Assembly (NCBI GenBank): GCA_902702965.1
Contig: CACRXP010000232.1
Coordinates: forward strand, 11,711 to 75,710
Direction of reading: 5' to 3'
From: Spirometra erinaceieuropaei
Lineage: Eukaryota; Platyhelminthes; Cestoda; Diphyllobothriidea; Diphyllobothriidae
DNA length: 64,000 nt
Below the pieces are notes generated by a model. The model ran no database searches and was not told the DNA's origin. It saw only the letters and a program-made list of their open reading frames with translations. How positions within the stretch are numbered: position 1 is the first letter of the stretch; each line of letters starts with the position of its first letter. Below, piece after piece: positions 8,974 to 21,088 of this stretch. Made by a program: the position numbers and the translations under genes.

Positions 8974-10299
8974 ATGGTTCCAAAGGCCGCCACTGGTGAC
9001 TGGCGCCCCTGCGGTGATTACAGGGCCCTGAACAACGTTACTGTCCCGGACCGCTACCCTGTCCCACATCTTCAGGATTTTGCCGGTGCCCTATTCGGCA
9101 AGTCTGTATTCTCGAAGATCGATATGGTCCGTGCTTTTCACCAAATTCCCATAGCCCCAGAGGACGTTTCAAAGACGGCCGTTACCACCCCCTTTGGCCT
9201 CTTTGAGTTCCTGCGCATGCCGTTTGGACTTCTTAATGCCTCCCAGACCTTCCAAAGGTTTGTAGACAGAATGCTTCGCGGCCTACCATTTGTCTACGCC
9301 TATATCGACGACCTTCTGGTAGCCAGCTCCACCACCGAAGAGCACATGGAGCATCTGGGAACGGTGTTTGACCGCCTTCAACAATTTGGCGTTGTTCTCA
9401 ACCCGTCCAAGTGCGTCTTCGGTGTGCCCTCCCTAGAATTTCTCGGTCATCTGGTCGACTCCCACGACATTCGGCCTCTTCCCTCAAAGGTTGCCGCCAT
9501 TCGGGACTTTCCATCCCCTACCTCGAAGCGTCAGTTGCAACGGTTTCTTGGTATGGTAAACTTTTATCGCCGGTTTCTCCCGAACTGTGCCGATACCATC
9601 CTACGTCTGACCAATCTCCTCTCAGGTTCTAAACGCACCTTTGAACTTACACCAGCAGCACTCACGTCATTTGAGCAGGTAAAAGTCCTTCTGGCTGATG
9701 CCACCCTCCTGACTCACATTCATGCTGATGCACCCATATCTCTGATGGTCGATGCCTCCACTGTTGCTGTTGGCGCGGTTCTTCAACAAAGTCTGCCGGA
9801 TTCTACCGTGCCTTTCGCTTTCTTCTCCAAGAAACTATCCAAAGCCGAAACCCGCTACAGCACATTCGGACGTGAACTTCTCGCCGCTGATCTTGCCGTA
9901 AGGCACTTCCGGCATTTACTCGAAGGTCGAGAGTTCACAATTTTCACTGATCATAAGCCACTCACGTTTGCAATACATTCCCACTCTGACAAGCTAAGCC
10001 CCCGGGAGATCCGTCACCTGGACTACATTTCGCAGTTCACTTCAGACATCCGCCATATTGACGGCTCACGGAATGAGGTGGCTGACGCACTGTCAAGGCC
10101 CTCTATTGCTCATCTTCAGCTTTCACCCGGGATAGACCTCGCTGAGATGACCGCTGAACAACGCCGTGTCGGTCCATCCTGTGGTGAGGATGTTTCCGGA
10201 CTCCTCGACCCTCTATTCCACCGTCCCGTATACTTCCTCTGCCCTCATGTCCACAACTCCCAACTGCAACTACCCCTTCATCAACAAACAACACTGTAA
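8974..10299 (+). CDS. Ty3/gypsy pol, reverse transcriptase plus RNase H (decayed element)
   Basis: A 441-codon open frame. [37 protein letters not shown] (motif A Asp), [16 protein letters not shown] (motif B), [11 protein letters not shown] (motif C; YIDD at about 9301-9312) and [14 protein letters not shown]. RNase [42 protein letters not shown], with Asp/Glu/Asp residues in place. It ends at the usual linker DALSRP and AEMTAEQRR (about 10145), then loses similarity where the integrase zinc finger should start. The catalytic residues of RT and RNase H look intact; the element as a whole is not. Confidence 0.9.
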   Translation: MVPKAATGDWRPCGDYRALNNVTVPDRYPVPHLQDFAGALFGKSVFSKIDMVRAFHQIPIAPEDVSKTAVTTPFGLFEFLRMPFGLLNASQTFQRFVDRMLRGLPFVYAYIDDLLVASSTTEEHMEHLGTVFDRLQQFGVVLNPSKCVFGVPSLEFLGHLVDSHDIRPLPSKVAAIRDFPSPTSKRQLQRFLGMVNFYRRFLPNCADTILRLTNLLSGSKRTFELTPAALTSFEQVKVLLADATLLTHIHADAPISLMVDASTVAVGAVLQQSLPDSTVPFAFFSKKLSKAETRYSTFGRELLAADLAVRHFRHLLEGREFTIFTDHKPLTFAIHSHSDKLSPREIRHLDYISQFTSDIRHIDGSRNEVADALSRPSIAHLQLSPGIDLAEMTAEQRRVGPSCGEDVSGLLDPLFHRPVYFLCPHVHNSQLQLPLHQQTTL

Positions 10300-10458
10300 C
10301 CGCGAGCCATACTCAATCTAATCCTGTGCCCCCTGTATATATCAACCGTAGTGGACGCCATGTTCACTTTCCTGACCGTTTGGTCACTCATGTTTTTTTA
10401 GATATCAACAGTTCCTTCGGCATCGCTATGCTCCGCCTTCGGTCTAGCCGGGGGGTAC
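10300..10458 (+). pseudogene. Residual C-terminal tail of gypsy pol and polypurine region
   Basis: In the frame beginning at 10326 the sequence PPVYINRSGRHVHFPDRLVT is the typical last segment of pol in this gypsy group, which follows integrase in complete elements. Its presence directly after the RNase H linker shows an internal deletion removed integrase but not the extreme C-terminus. GCCGGGGGGTAC (about 10447-10458) abuts the 3' LTR and serves as a plausible polypurine tract. Confidence 0.65.
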
Positions 10459-10805
10459 TGTGGCGGTTCGCGTCTCCTCACCCTCCGCCTTTGTCACACT
10501 GCCGTCCTGTCCGCCTCACACTCCGTGTCGAGACGCTGCTGGGACGCGCGAGTGCTCGAAGCCAATCAACGCTGTCCCCACTCTGATTGGCTGGCGACGT
10601 GGAGACAACGAAGGGCGCACACACGCGCAAACACAACACCTCGAGGGCGGACGCAGACAACAGCTTGCTTGGAGCTCGCTTGCGGCGACTGCCCACACAG
10701 CCTTTGTGTAAACGCTTTCCAAGCAGTAAAGTTTGTCCAACTCAAACCGTCTTCCCTGACTTTCGATTGGGAATCTTTATCTTATCGACCACACGACCTT
10801 CGACA
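10459..10805 (+). repeat. 3' LTR (347 bp)
   Basis: It starts TGTGGCGGTTCGCGTCTCCT and ends in CACGACCTTCGACA. It shares both ends with the 5' LTR and retains the 213-bp middle that the 5' copy lost. Confidence 0.9.
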
Positions 10806-10809
10806 GCGT

Positions 10810-12704
10810 ACACCATAAAGCTGCAGAAGAGGAAATATAGGGGTTCAGATGGCGAATAACACTAATGCTAGCGAATGAAACCGTGAATGGCGTCTTTATA
10901 TAACTCGTGATACAGTCTTGGAAGTTTTCAAAATGCCCTGTTCACAGTCCTTAGGCATTCATGCGGGGTTCAGTTTTGGATTTTGGAGGTCATGCAACTG
11001 GGACGGTTATCCGATGCGAGAGACGGCCAGCAATGTCTTGGGAAAATCTTATCGCATATGCAGTGAGATGTGCTGCAAAGATGTACCAAATGTCAATACT
11101 ATTCTGCAATCTCCAGAGTTGAGAAAATATGTAAGATAAGTCTTTTGCTTCTGAAATTGTAGTGAACCAGGTGTGAGCAACGTGTTTCTTTTCAAAGGCA
11201 TTGCATACTGTTATAATCAACTGGTATTTTATAATTAGAGAAGAAGAAGACTGGCTGAGCACCAGAACCATTTGTCAATTATTATGTTCCTTCCATCTCG
11301 CTCAAGAGACCGTCGTCAGATTTGGCAACGGCCACGGAGCAAATGACGGTCGCGAAGGTCATTAGCCAATCAACGACCGATGCCGCTGGTCTGGAGATGA
11401 CTGTGCGGGGATAACAGATCAGTACATCGATTGACTGAGTTTTCGTCATTGGTCCATGCTCCATCCATGGTTTTTTGTTTGCGATAAGTGCGCAGCTTAC
11501 GAAGAAAATCATCTACCGGTTAGGCGGTATTGGTTGCATTCATTACGTAATATAGTTCTTTGCTCGCTTCCTTATGCTCTGCAAATAATTACTACTGTAT
11601 TTCTCTTTACATGCATAAGACAAACATCGTGTCCTCGCCCTATGGCTCTCAGCAAAGAGTTTTAACTGGCTTTAGCGTTGAAAGAACTGTAGATCACCAC
11701 AGCTGACTCTTTAGGGTTTACGACCAGCTCTGAGCCAATCACCACCGGCTTGACTCTTATTGTTGCGGAAAGGAAAATAGTCAACCCGGCCTCGTCTGAT
11801 TGCCAACATTGTCACTGTGTCTGTTTGTTGCATCTAAGAACAACGCTGATTCTGGAATGACCCGAAAAATCTGAGGGGCAGTTGTGAAAACAGGATTAAG
11901 ATTACCCTTTTAAAATCAGCCGTCGTCCACGATGAGGGTGAATTTTTATGGTTGAAAAACGCTCGACTCATGGGGCTCACCAGTGGTGTATACTGACTAC
12001 ATCTGATATATGAGAGTAGGTTCTACGAGCGCGTGCTGAGTACGCAGAGCTTTGGAGAAAGTTAGACTTGTTAAAGACAGACGGTCTACCGTGCATTTTT
12101 GCAATGACTCTTTAGAACCGGCGGGTGAAGAGGTGAAGAAATCATGAACCGTCCAATCTGATGCGGTTTGTTAATGGTGGCAGAGGATGAACTACGTCCA
12201 AAGGTACTCAGTCCATTCACTTATCGAAGTCCGTTTCAACTATGGTCATTTTTGACTAGTAGGCGTGGTGCTGATGGGTGTAGATAGCGAAATGCTAGAA
12301 ATGATCTTAAGACATTTATTTCCACTGCTCTACAACTGCCTTCAAGGGCACAGCATTAGTGATGAGATGCGAATCAGAAGACATTAAATCAGCCGTAAAA
12401 TCAGGATATATCAATGAAAAACCACGGCTTTAGAGACTGAGGTCTCAGTTGCGTGCGACAAACGGCATTTTACATGTCATAAAGGATGGTTTGGAATGCT
12501 GGCGAGATTCGTAATGAGATAGGACCCGAATGACAACGTTGCCGTATAATCTCAGCAAAACATATTTATCATACGTTTTAAAAAGCCTTGACGCTTGAAA
12601 GTCCAAAGATGACAGCGAAATGCGCTCCACCTTTACCAAATGCTTGCATTCAGTCAAGGTCAAAAGGCCCGTAAGCGTGGGCTATGCCAGTATGAGCAAA
12701 ACAT
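10810..12704. other. Intergenic, nothing recognised
   Basis: Only short open frames without family motifs are present. No repeat family seen elsewhere in the window was recognised here. Confidence 0.5.
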
Positions 12705-12995
12705 AACCCTTGCAGCCAGGTATGCGCTGACAGTTCTATGGCACCTGGTTCCCGGCAGGTAGATGCGCCTCGCCCCCGTTGGGTATGCAGGTCGTGTGCA
12801 TGGCTGCCCAGTCATCCTCGCCGTCTTCCTGACCCGTTTTAGTGCAGTTGTTGTTGGTTAAAAGCCTGTTAAAGTGTTTGCTGTGGACCATGTGGTGTTG
12901 TGGTACTTCAAAGTGCGGCCGTGCCAGCTACCTCCGCCCTCCTCCCGCCTCCGGTCCTCGTGACTACGTCTCAACACCGTGCCCAAGTAGGGAGA
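12705..12995 (-). repeat. Dispersed repeat C, copy 1
   Basis: Read on the - strand it has GGCGGGAGGAGGGCGG, then ACGGGTCAGGAAGACGGCGA, GGATGACTGGGCAGCCATGC and CCGGGAACCAGGTGCCA. The same order is seen on the + strand at 31670-31965 and 55790-56075. The element class is unknown. Confidence 0.6.
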
Positions 12996-13029
12996 AGAGA
13001 GTGCGGCAGATGCTTTGCAAGTTTGCTCT

Positions 13030-13145
13030 CACTGTAAACTAATTCACGCGCAAGTCTGCGTGCCTGCTTCACCTTACTTTGGAGCACACGGTGGACTTCG
13101 TCGGGCACGACGGTCGAACTACTAGTATTGAGGGGGTTTACGCTG
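13030..13145 (+). repeat. Dispersed repeat D (possible tRNA-derived SINE), copy 1
   Basis: ACTGTAAACTAATTCACGCG followed by GAGCACACGGTGGACTTCGT matches ACTATAAACTAATTTACGCG and GCAGCACACGGTGGACAGCG at 59170-59250. The second copy runs into a B-box-like GGTCAGAGTCCC. Confidence 0.5.
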
Positions 13146-14013
13146 TAATGCTTTTGTGATCTTCATCGGGCATACACTTGATCCCGCGTTTATTTTAGCG
13201 CCTATGGTCGAATAGGCGCATGTACTGTCCAGATGGGCAGACGCATTGGGGTTGGTTAAGACAGACAATGACAATCCCTGCGAGCGTGCAACTCACATCT
13301 AAACGTCTCCACTCTTGACACAAAGGTGTACTTTTACTTTTTCTTAGTCTCCCTTTTCTCTTTTTGCAGGCTTTGACTCGATAATTGCGCTTGCGACAGC
13401 CATCGCAGCAATTATTTGAAAGAGACCACGTAGGCTGGGCATTCGCTGATCTATATTTATGACGGAAAAATAGGGGTGTTGGTTTGGCGTTCTGATCCGC
13501 AACCGTTCTAAATTAAACGTAGGCAAAGTTTGTGACCAATTCCATGAAATGCTAGCTGGAATTCTGAAATACACTTTCAATTAGGGAGGATTACTTAGTT
13601 AGGGTTGTAGCACTGATTATTCTGTGGCATATTCCCGTGATATTTCGGTCGCGCAAGGATTCTGGCGTTTGAATGCACTCCTTTTTTTGCCCGCCTTTAT
13701 AAACTAAAATCGATTTTGATATACATTTTATCGGCTGGCGTTCGCCGTCCCTATAAATTCAGAAATATTTTGCGGTAAACATAAAAAATATTCTTTCTTG
13801 CACTCTTTTAGTAGTAACTTACGGCTTCTTTAACTTACGTGCTCAAGGAAAGAGCATCTGAAGCATTTTTCCCGGTGATGCATTGAAAACAGGCGTGCAC
13901 AGCGGGATTTATTGGTACCAAAGAATTTCAGGGTGTTTCACCGACTGGATGCCATCTTTGTATAATACAGATTACGAATAGAAGTGCACAGCAGTACGAA
14001 TTTGTACAGAATG
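13146..14013. other. Intergenic, nothing recognised
   Basis: AT-rich sequence with short open frames lacking motifs. Confidence 0.5.
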
Positions 14014-15580
14014 TTAATGCACATAAGGAAGGTCAGGGTTCACGGCTACGAACGGATGAAGGATGTCGCCGCAAACATCATGAATCACAGTCATAAACGG
14101 ATCGAGGCGTGAAAGTTTCAGAATGACCACATGGTCTAACTGCTTGCATAGGTCTGGCTTCTCCTGCTGTATATTTGCTGCTTCTAGGTAACCTAATGTC
14201 CGAGTTGTACGCACTCGAACAAGCGCTCGGAAAGCTTTTTTGAGGTCGACAGTATGACCGCAATTAAACGGATGTTTCGTAACAGACGTACAAGGTGTAC
14301 TGTTTTTTAATTTGAAAACCAAGTTAAGCAAATGCTCAGCGGCCCTAGCTGTAAAGTGCCTTTGCGTTTGCCAATTTACTTGCATCTGCACGGCCAGTCG
14401 TACACGCAATATGAGATGGCGTGCAACGGCAAGGCATCATTTGTCCGGTTACTTGAAAGGTTTCTAGTGGAAATGATAAAGACAAGTTCAAGTGCGTTGT
14501 ACGTCCTGTCCATGATGAAGCGAATGCGTCGATTGTTTGCGTTCGAGACGTTATCGCCTTTATCAAGTAGGGATATTAAGACGGGCAATTTCGAAACAGA
14601 CATTTCAGTCAATTTTAACCGCAAAGGTTTGCTTTACTTCGAACTGAATCCTGCAGACTAACCAAGATTAAGTAAGGGTTCCTTGATGTGGGCAATTTCT
14701 GTATCTAGGGTCGCACTAAAGAAAATATTTCTCTTTGAAAACAAGAATGCACCTCATTTCTTTTCAATTTTGATGGCAAGAAGCCTTTTAAATTTAAGTT
14801 TTACCCATCCCACGTAATTTTATAAAAAAACAGGGCGACTTACTGAACCATCATCTATTCTAAACAGGATGACGCCTAGGAACAATGGCTTGTTACACTG
14901 CTCCATTGCCATCGTGGATTTACTTTTCACGTGCAAATTATTCATCACATTAAGTAGGTCAGCAGCGTCCTTTTACAAACAGTCGTAAATATAGCATTCA
15001 TGTATCTTCTGTATAATGCTGCCGTGTTCAATTTTAATGACATATTTTCTTCTAGGTGACCCATACAAACGCCAACGAAGGTTGGCCTGAGTGGACTACG
15101 GATAATGACTCCGTCGATTTGATGCAAATCATCAACACTTCACATGGCATTACGGACGACGGACGAGTTTCAGACGCATGAGCGCATATAACATATATTG
15201 CTTCCTCCAGTAGTGCATTGGCAAATAATAATTCGACGTCCAGGGAAGTCATACGTTTTTCGGCGATATTTTGGCTCTTAATTTCTTCAATAAAATGAAG
15301 ATTATCTTTTGTCGTATAGGTGGAAAACAATTTTTGGATGGGCTCTTGTTCCCTGACAAGCCATTGCGCGAGCCTGTGTTGAGGGAATTAGGCACAGCGG
15401 GAATTGGCCGTAGATGTATGTCCTTCTTATGCGTTTTTAGTAGACCTTATAGTCTGGCGGTATGCGTACCTCTCAGTTTTACTATTAGCCAGGCTTTTGT
15501 CCGCCAACAGATCATTTAAAATGGATTTCAATTTTCCTCCCACAGTCCTTCTGGTTAAAAATGAAAGCTCCGTGGACTTT
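14014..15580 (-). pseudogene. Penelope-like element, nearly complete RT plus GIY-YIG, multiply frameshifted (second PLE lineage)
   Basis: Read on the - strand from about 15580: KLKSILNDLLADKSLA; GLLKTHKKDIHLRPIPAV (about 15445-15390, the YGLPKxHK motif); HFIEEIK; SLDVELLFANALLEEAI (motif A, about 15255-15200, Asp kept); QIDGVIIRSPLRPTFVG (motif B, about 15125-15070); LYRRYMNAIFTT (motif C, about 15015-14980). In motif C the usual Asp pair is Asn-Ala. Further on are a degenerate GIY-YIG entry (about 14430-14380), TKHPFNCGHTVDLKKAF and TRTLGYLEAANIQQEKPDLC (ending at 14014). The frame changes several times and stops interrupt it. Motif wording (DGVxxGSPLGP, YRRYMDDIF) sets this lineage apart from the GTPxGSPxSG/RYVDDTF copies in the window. 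Confidence 0.85.
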
Positions 15581-16119
15581 TGTGTATCCTTCATTCCTGC
15601 CATGATCCGACTACGACACAGTTGTTTGGTGTCAAGCTGCTTACTCCATTATTTGTCTAGGCGGAAGTAATAAAAGCAATCCTGCCCCACAATGCCGCAG
15701 CGAGTCGGTTGACAAACAACACCACCACTCATGGCGTGGGTATAAGGACGCGAGATAGCAGTCCATTCACGACACCCGAAGTCATCAGAATGAAAACTTT
15801 TCCGGACAATTTGGATCCGCGGCAAACTGGTGTAGATCGCTCAGTCGAAACAGGGGAGGGGAAACAGGTGGATGTTGTCAAAGGAAGCGCAGGGGAAGGT
15901 TTGTGCGAAGGACGACGACGTACTGCCCTCGGCGCGGTACAGTTGTTGGGCTGGCTATGGCTGCCATCAGCACCACGGATGTTGCTGGCGCTGCTGTTGT
16001 CACCATCATTGCGGGGACTTGGGCTGGTAAAAGCACCTAATCCACCACTTAGCAATTCAAATATATCGTTTAGAAAGTATGCACAACATAGGCCTCCTTT
16101 TACTTCTTTAATAAAAAAT
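15581..16119. other. Intergenic; unexplained 172-codon open frame
   Basis: A + strand frame is open at 15709-16227 (TTG start in the computed frame; no strong ATG). It is rich in Gly, Arg and Leu and runs into foldback-element sequence at its 3' end, so it is probably chance. No motif is recognised. Confidence 0.4.
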
Positions 16120-16777
16120 TTCATTATCTTCATATTTTATTCCCAAAGGCTATTAAAAAAGGCTATAAAAAAGTTTCCTAATTTCCAAATAATTTTGAGC
16201 CTGATCTGTCACTGCATTAGCTTTTAGCAATTTCAGTCTGCAAGGTGCATTTCTTCCGCATAAAGAGAATCATATAGTTCCCTATTCTTTTAAAAGATAG
16301 TATGTAAAGTTCATAAAATTTCGCAATGGATTCGGACTGTGTTGTGGTAAACGCAACGTGCGGTCTTGTATGCATGGACATCGCACGGTCTTAAAAATCT
16401 CATAATAAGAAACCTTTTTAAAACCTAAATGTATACTTTATATGCGTATAAAGTATGAAGAAAATGTGATTTTCTATCAAAGAAGTGTAAGAAACCATAC
16501 TTTGTGCATGCTTTCTATGAAATATATCTAAATTTATAAGACAATCGAAAATCAATAGGAAAGATGCATGTTAATTAAGTAGCCATATGTGCCGAGTATG
16601 GTTTCTGCAGGAGGTCAAAACGAGGCGAATTCAAAAGCCGACATCGTGGCGATTCCAAAATCGTAAAGAATTATACTGCATGCAAATCTGTATTACAACC
16701 CCACCTAAGAAATCCTTCCTAATCGAAAACGCATTTTAGAATTTCGGCCAACATTTCTTGAGATTGGTCACGCATTA
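16120..16777. repeat. Foldback element, subfamily B, partial (right arm and centre)
   Basis: The right arm reads CCTAATCGAAAACGCATTTT, then GGCCAACATTTCTTGAGATT and GGTCACGCATTA, followed by TA (16778-16779). This matches the right end of the complete copy at 54098-55092. The left arm is missing or too diverged to see. Confidence 0.75.
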
Positions 16778-16779
16778 TA

Positions 16780-17904
16780 CTCTGCAAAATGGTACCCCGC
16801 AGTCTGAATAAAGGTAGGTCTTTTAGACTGCATCAAATCCACACTCGCAGTTTACAGCTGTCACTTTAAGTTAACTGCTTTTCTGAGATGCTGGCGGTGG
16901 AAGAACTCTGTTCACTTTTGTACTGTTTTATGAGCTGACAGAAGTGAAACATATCTGGTAGGATAGCATGGATGTAGCTGGGACTTTGATAATTGACTAC
17001 TGCAGCCAATGGTAAAGGGTTCCTCTGTCGGCGCAATTTGTGTCCAGGTGCCTTAGCTGAAATCATTTTTTTAAAAACAATCGAAGCTGGTACACATTTT
17101 GTTCCGATAAACTATGCAATACCACAGAACAGGCCACTGTTGACAGCGCGACTTGCATAGTTATGTTTCTACTATCTCAAGATCCCCTAAGTAGACTTTC
17201 AGTCTACATTCTATATGTGCTTCCCATGAGACTGCTTTTGGAGGTCTACCTCAGTTCCAAACGAGTTAAACCGACGTTCACCAACAAGTAATGAAACAGG
17301 AAGGACAATCTAGACTGTAGCCCAAGGCGCAATTGGACGATCATAGCTTATAACCTTCTCGGCGAACGGCTGTCCTACGGTAATGGCATATCATTGTGCC
17401 AGGCATTGGGTTAAAAAGTTAGATTTCCAATTGGTGCCATAATCATTGAGGTAAATTGCTCCCAACGGAGAGTCTTCCCTAGCAAAGCAATTCTTTCTTG
17501 AATTAATAGAATATAATTTCAGGAAATCCTTTTGAGAACTACAGAAAGTGGAATCAATGAGTGGCTAAAAACCAGTGGTTAGTATAGCCTACGCTGAAAT
17601 TTCTTCATTTGAAACCGATACTATGCCCCGTTGCCTTCCATGGTGACCAAAATGGATTTCAACCTGTGCAACGCAGTTTTTTGCCGTATTCGAAATACTA
17701 AATCTGGTCATCCGGGGAAGTGCTTGTGTTTGGTCTAAGGATGCTGGATGAGCTCTCTTTCAATTCATCCAGATGGGTCGAAGTTGAAAGGTATTGTTTC
17801 ACACAACGGAAATGGCGTTCTCTAAACATTCAGCAGGTTAAACCAAAAAGAATGAGATAGAACATAGTTCAAAAAGAGTAAGTTGTCTCATAAAAATGCA
17901 GATA
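16780..17904. other. Intergenic, nothing recognised
   Basis: Short motif-free open frames only. Confidence 0.5.
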
Positions 17905-18897
17905 CAGTAGGTGGGTTAACTCATGAAATGTCAATTGAAATTTCGAAATGCATTTTAGTTTCGAAAAGATTAATTAAGTAGGTTTGTAAAAGTAATCAGC
18001 CTGCAACACAATTCTAAAGTACTTCGGTTACCTCGGGGTGCCGGCTTGCGAATAAACTTCCTTTCGGCTGCATGCAAAAACTACACTCTGTAAAAACTAA
18101 TTACCCAAGTAGCATGCATTTTTCGCATTGATTTGCGATGATTATAAAAGTCAAATTATATTTCATGGAAAACGTGCATAAAAATAAACATTCTTTTGCT
18201 CATTCGGGAGATAGATACGTCGTCTTCAAATTTTATACTCGACGGAGGGATATAATTTGTTTCTTAAATGTTTCTATTTGTGAGACTTTAAAATACCGTG
18301 AAATGGCCGTTCATAAATCGTCATGTCTCTACATTTACCAATGTGGCTTGTAAGGTCAAAAAAATGGATCGCCTCCACTGCTTGATTTTGTGAACCCTAT
18401 ATGGTCCCCCTCTATTAACGTAGAGAAATGTGTGGTTTTCCGTACGTCAAAAGTATACGGCTGGTAATTTGGAAACCCTGAATCCAAGTGAAACGGTAGA
18501 GCGGGTTTAGAATGTTTCGGGCATTGAAAAAGTTTTTGAAAACCGAATATTACCCTGTCTTTGAGTATAAGATTGGATGAAGGCGTAATTTTCTACCAGA
18601 TGAAGAAAAGAATGAATATTTTTATGCATGTTTTCTATGAAACATAATTAGAAATTAAGGGGCATAGAAATCAATGGGAAAAATTTATGCTACATGAGTA
18701 GTCGTTTTTTGCAGAGTTTTGTTTTTCCATGCAGCCGAAAGGAAGTCTATTCGAAGGCCGGCATGCTGCGATGACTGAAATATTATAGAATTTTGTCGTA
18801 GGCTGACTAGTTTTACAACCCTACTTAATTAATCTTTTCGAAACGAAAACGCATTTCGGAATTTCGGTTGATATTTCATGAGTTAGCCCACCCACCG
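17905..18897. mobile_element. Foldback element, subfamily A, complete (993 bp)
   Basis: It starts CAGTAGGTGGGTTAACTCAT after TA (17903-17904) and ends TGAGTTAGCCCACCCACCG before TA (18898-18899). The two halves are inverted copies over most of their length: AAATTTCGAAATGCATTTTA on the left and ACGCATTTCGGAATTTCGG on the right; GCATGCATTTTTCGCATTGA against AATGGGAAAAATTTATGCTA. TA duplication with CAGT-type ends is what Tc1/mariner-mobilised MITEs show; no transposase is encoded. Confidence 0.9.
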
Positions 18898-18899
18898 TA

Positions 18900-20149
18900 T
18901 CTTTAATGCCGAAATGGTCCTTTCCCAAAATAAAAACCCTCAGAACAGCGATACCGATGAGGTCACAACTAAATGTAAAAATGCAAAACTGTATACTACA
19001 CATTAATTTATATTTTGTGTGCAAGTCGCTATGCCCGAATTCACCTGAAATCACCTTAATTGCAAATTAATGGACAGATATATTTGTAATCTCATTAGAA
19101 ATGTTCAGCTGTTATATGGTGTGGTTCATCATCGTATGTCCACTCTCGACTACTTAATCCAAAGAAGGACTTATTTTGTAAATGCTTTGTTCTTACATCC
19201 AGTCAGTGCCCCACATGCCAAAATGCTCATCGCGTTCGGAGTGAACGCATCAACCAGTCACTTGCCATTCGACTATTTTCCCCTAAATGCCTCCAGAATG
19301 CGCTCGTTGCAGCGCTCCAACAGTCTGTTGTTTATTGTCTTTTGTGAGTTCTATTATGTGTCCAGAAATTCGACGGAAGCAATGTACAAATGCAGGCCTT
19401 TATCAATCTCTCCATTGTATCATTAAATTTCGATTGCACAAGGCCGTTTTAAGGCTAACCTGCTCACTGTAAAACAGCGAATTATCATTTTTTGTCGAAC
19501 CCGAGTGCAAGGCGTCTGCTTTGACCGGTAGAGTGGCCACGTCTACGTCCGCTGCGCAGTACTGTGCGACTTCAACAAAGTCTGAAAAAGGTGTCCGCAG
19601 TTCCTCGGTCCTACTGCCGAATTGCTTTGTCGGCGACGATACCAACACCTGCGCCTGACATCACTTGATAAATAATTAAAACCGGGAAAGAAAAAAAAGG
19701 TGTGAAGCCTTTTCCGAAGGGTAGGTTTTGCGCACGGCGGCAATAAGTCGGCAAACGTCTGCCGCGCCTTCTAAAATAGTCTTTGCTGATGCGTAAGAAT
19801 GAAGTACACCGTCAGAATACCCAATTATTTCCCATAGATTCCAGATTTGTTTTCTGACTCAAAAGACTGCATTTGAACTTGTAAGGCAGACGTGTGGAAG
19901 ATGTTTAATCTCCGGAGATTTTACACTGAACACTGAAGACTACAAACTAAATAGAATATACAATTCCTGAAAAAGCAAAAATTTGAGCGTGATCAGCACA
20001 CAAGCGCTAAGTCATGCGCAGTGCAGAAAACGTATATTCAAACGATTCAACTGCTTTTTAAAAGAAAAACCTGCAAAGAGGACAAAACAGCTTTCCGACT
20101 GTCTACTGCTGAATTAATTACAAAATTGCATGACGCCTTTATGCCTTTT
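18900..20149. other. Intergenic, nothing recognised
   Basis: Short open frames without motifs. Confidence 0.5.
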
Positions 20150-20630
20150 TAATACTTACATATCTAAATGTGTGATTTCCTTTGGAATAAAAACCAACAG
20201 CTCGTAGTACGGAACCCTGGAAGCAAGAGTAACGATAGGTCGGTTCGAAATTATTCAGCAACTAAAAAGTATTCTTAAACAAAAGATACTCCTTCGTCGA
20301 GCATAAGCTCTAAAACAGACCCAAATGTTACAAAATGGATAGAGGAATGAATATTCTTGTGCTCATTTTCTATAAAATATATCTGAGTTTATAAGGATAT
20401 CAAAAATCATTGGGAGCAAATCGCGCTAGTCAAATGGTCATTTTGAGGAATAAAATGCGAATAAGCAGTCTACCGAAAGCTCATTCGAGAGCCAACAGAC
20501 GGAAGTGACTTTAAAATTTCATCATTATGCCACACGCTCACTGATATTTGACCTTAGTTAAGTAATATTTGGGACTTGAAAACGCAGTTCAAAATTTCAG
20601 TCAATATTTCAGGAAATTGCTTATTCACGG
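20150..20630. repeat. Foldback element, right half only, diverged
   Basis: It contains the arm landmarks TTTATAAGGATATCAAAAAT, ACTTGAAAACGCAGTTCAAA and TTTCAGTCAATATTTCAGG, ending TTATTCACGG before TA (20631-20632). The left half is not present. Confidence 0.65.
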
Positions 20631-20632
20631 TA

Positions 20633-21088
20633 CACTGGAAATTTTGTACCAGAAGGTTTTAATCTTCAACTTACTCCAGTCTAATGTGTTTTTCTAAATA
20701 TATTTTTTAATAAGCGACTGTGGAATTTTTACTTGATAACTCATTCATTACTTAATTGCCCTTTATGTTAGTAAAGACACACCAGACTTCGAGAGTTGAA
20801 ATGGCTAATAAACCATTCCTAACCGTAGATTATTACGTTGATTTTGAGCCCATATCACCGGAAAAATAGCAAAACAGGAACGACCACAGTTTATAACTAT
20901 AAAATCATCCATGCTTTGTGTCCAAAGACAACTAGCGATGCGTCTACCGCTCTTTAACTTTCCTTGCTCAACGTTCTCGCTTAAAAAGGCAAAGTCAAGA
21001 AAATTGGATATGAGCGTGAAGCCGTTACAGCCTACTAGAAGTTCAACGCTTCAACCACTCCCTGTCCCGCCGGGCGCTGGCTCGTGTC
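20633..21088. other. Intergenic, nothing recognised
   Basis: AT-rich sequence; no gene or repeat recognised. Confidence 0.5.

Larger units (their letters stand above)
7700..10805 (+). mobile_element. Ty3/gypsy LTR retrotransposon, non-autonomous (integrase missing)
   Basis: The element is bounded by homologous LTRs (7700-7833 and 10459-10805) that start TGTGGCGGTTCGCG and end TCGACA. GCGT flanks both sides (7696-7699 and 10806-10809), fitting a 4-bp target-site duplication. Inside are a primer-binding site just after the 5' LTR, a truncated gag, protease, RT and RNase H, and a polypurine-like GCCGGGGGGTAC before the 3' LTR. RT-RNase H order identifies Ty3/gypsy. The region that should hold integrase is deleted after about 10170, the gag N-terminus is missing, and there are two nonsense codons and one gag frameshift. 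Overall length is about 3.1 kb; intact elements are usually 5 kb or more. Confidence 0.92.

Noticed and set aside
9411..9632. Other-frame open frames inside the gypsy pol region
   Set aside because: They are shadows of the RT-RNase H frame.
15709..16227. 172-codon + strand frame as a gene
   Set aside because: It has no strong start or motif and its 3' part is foldback-element sequence.
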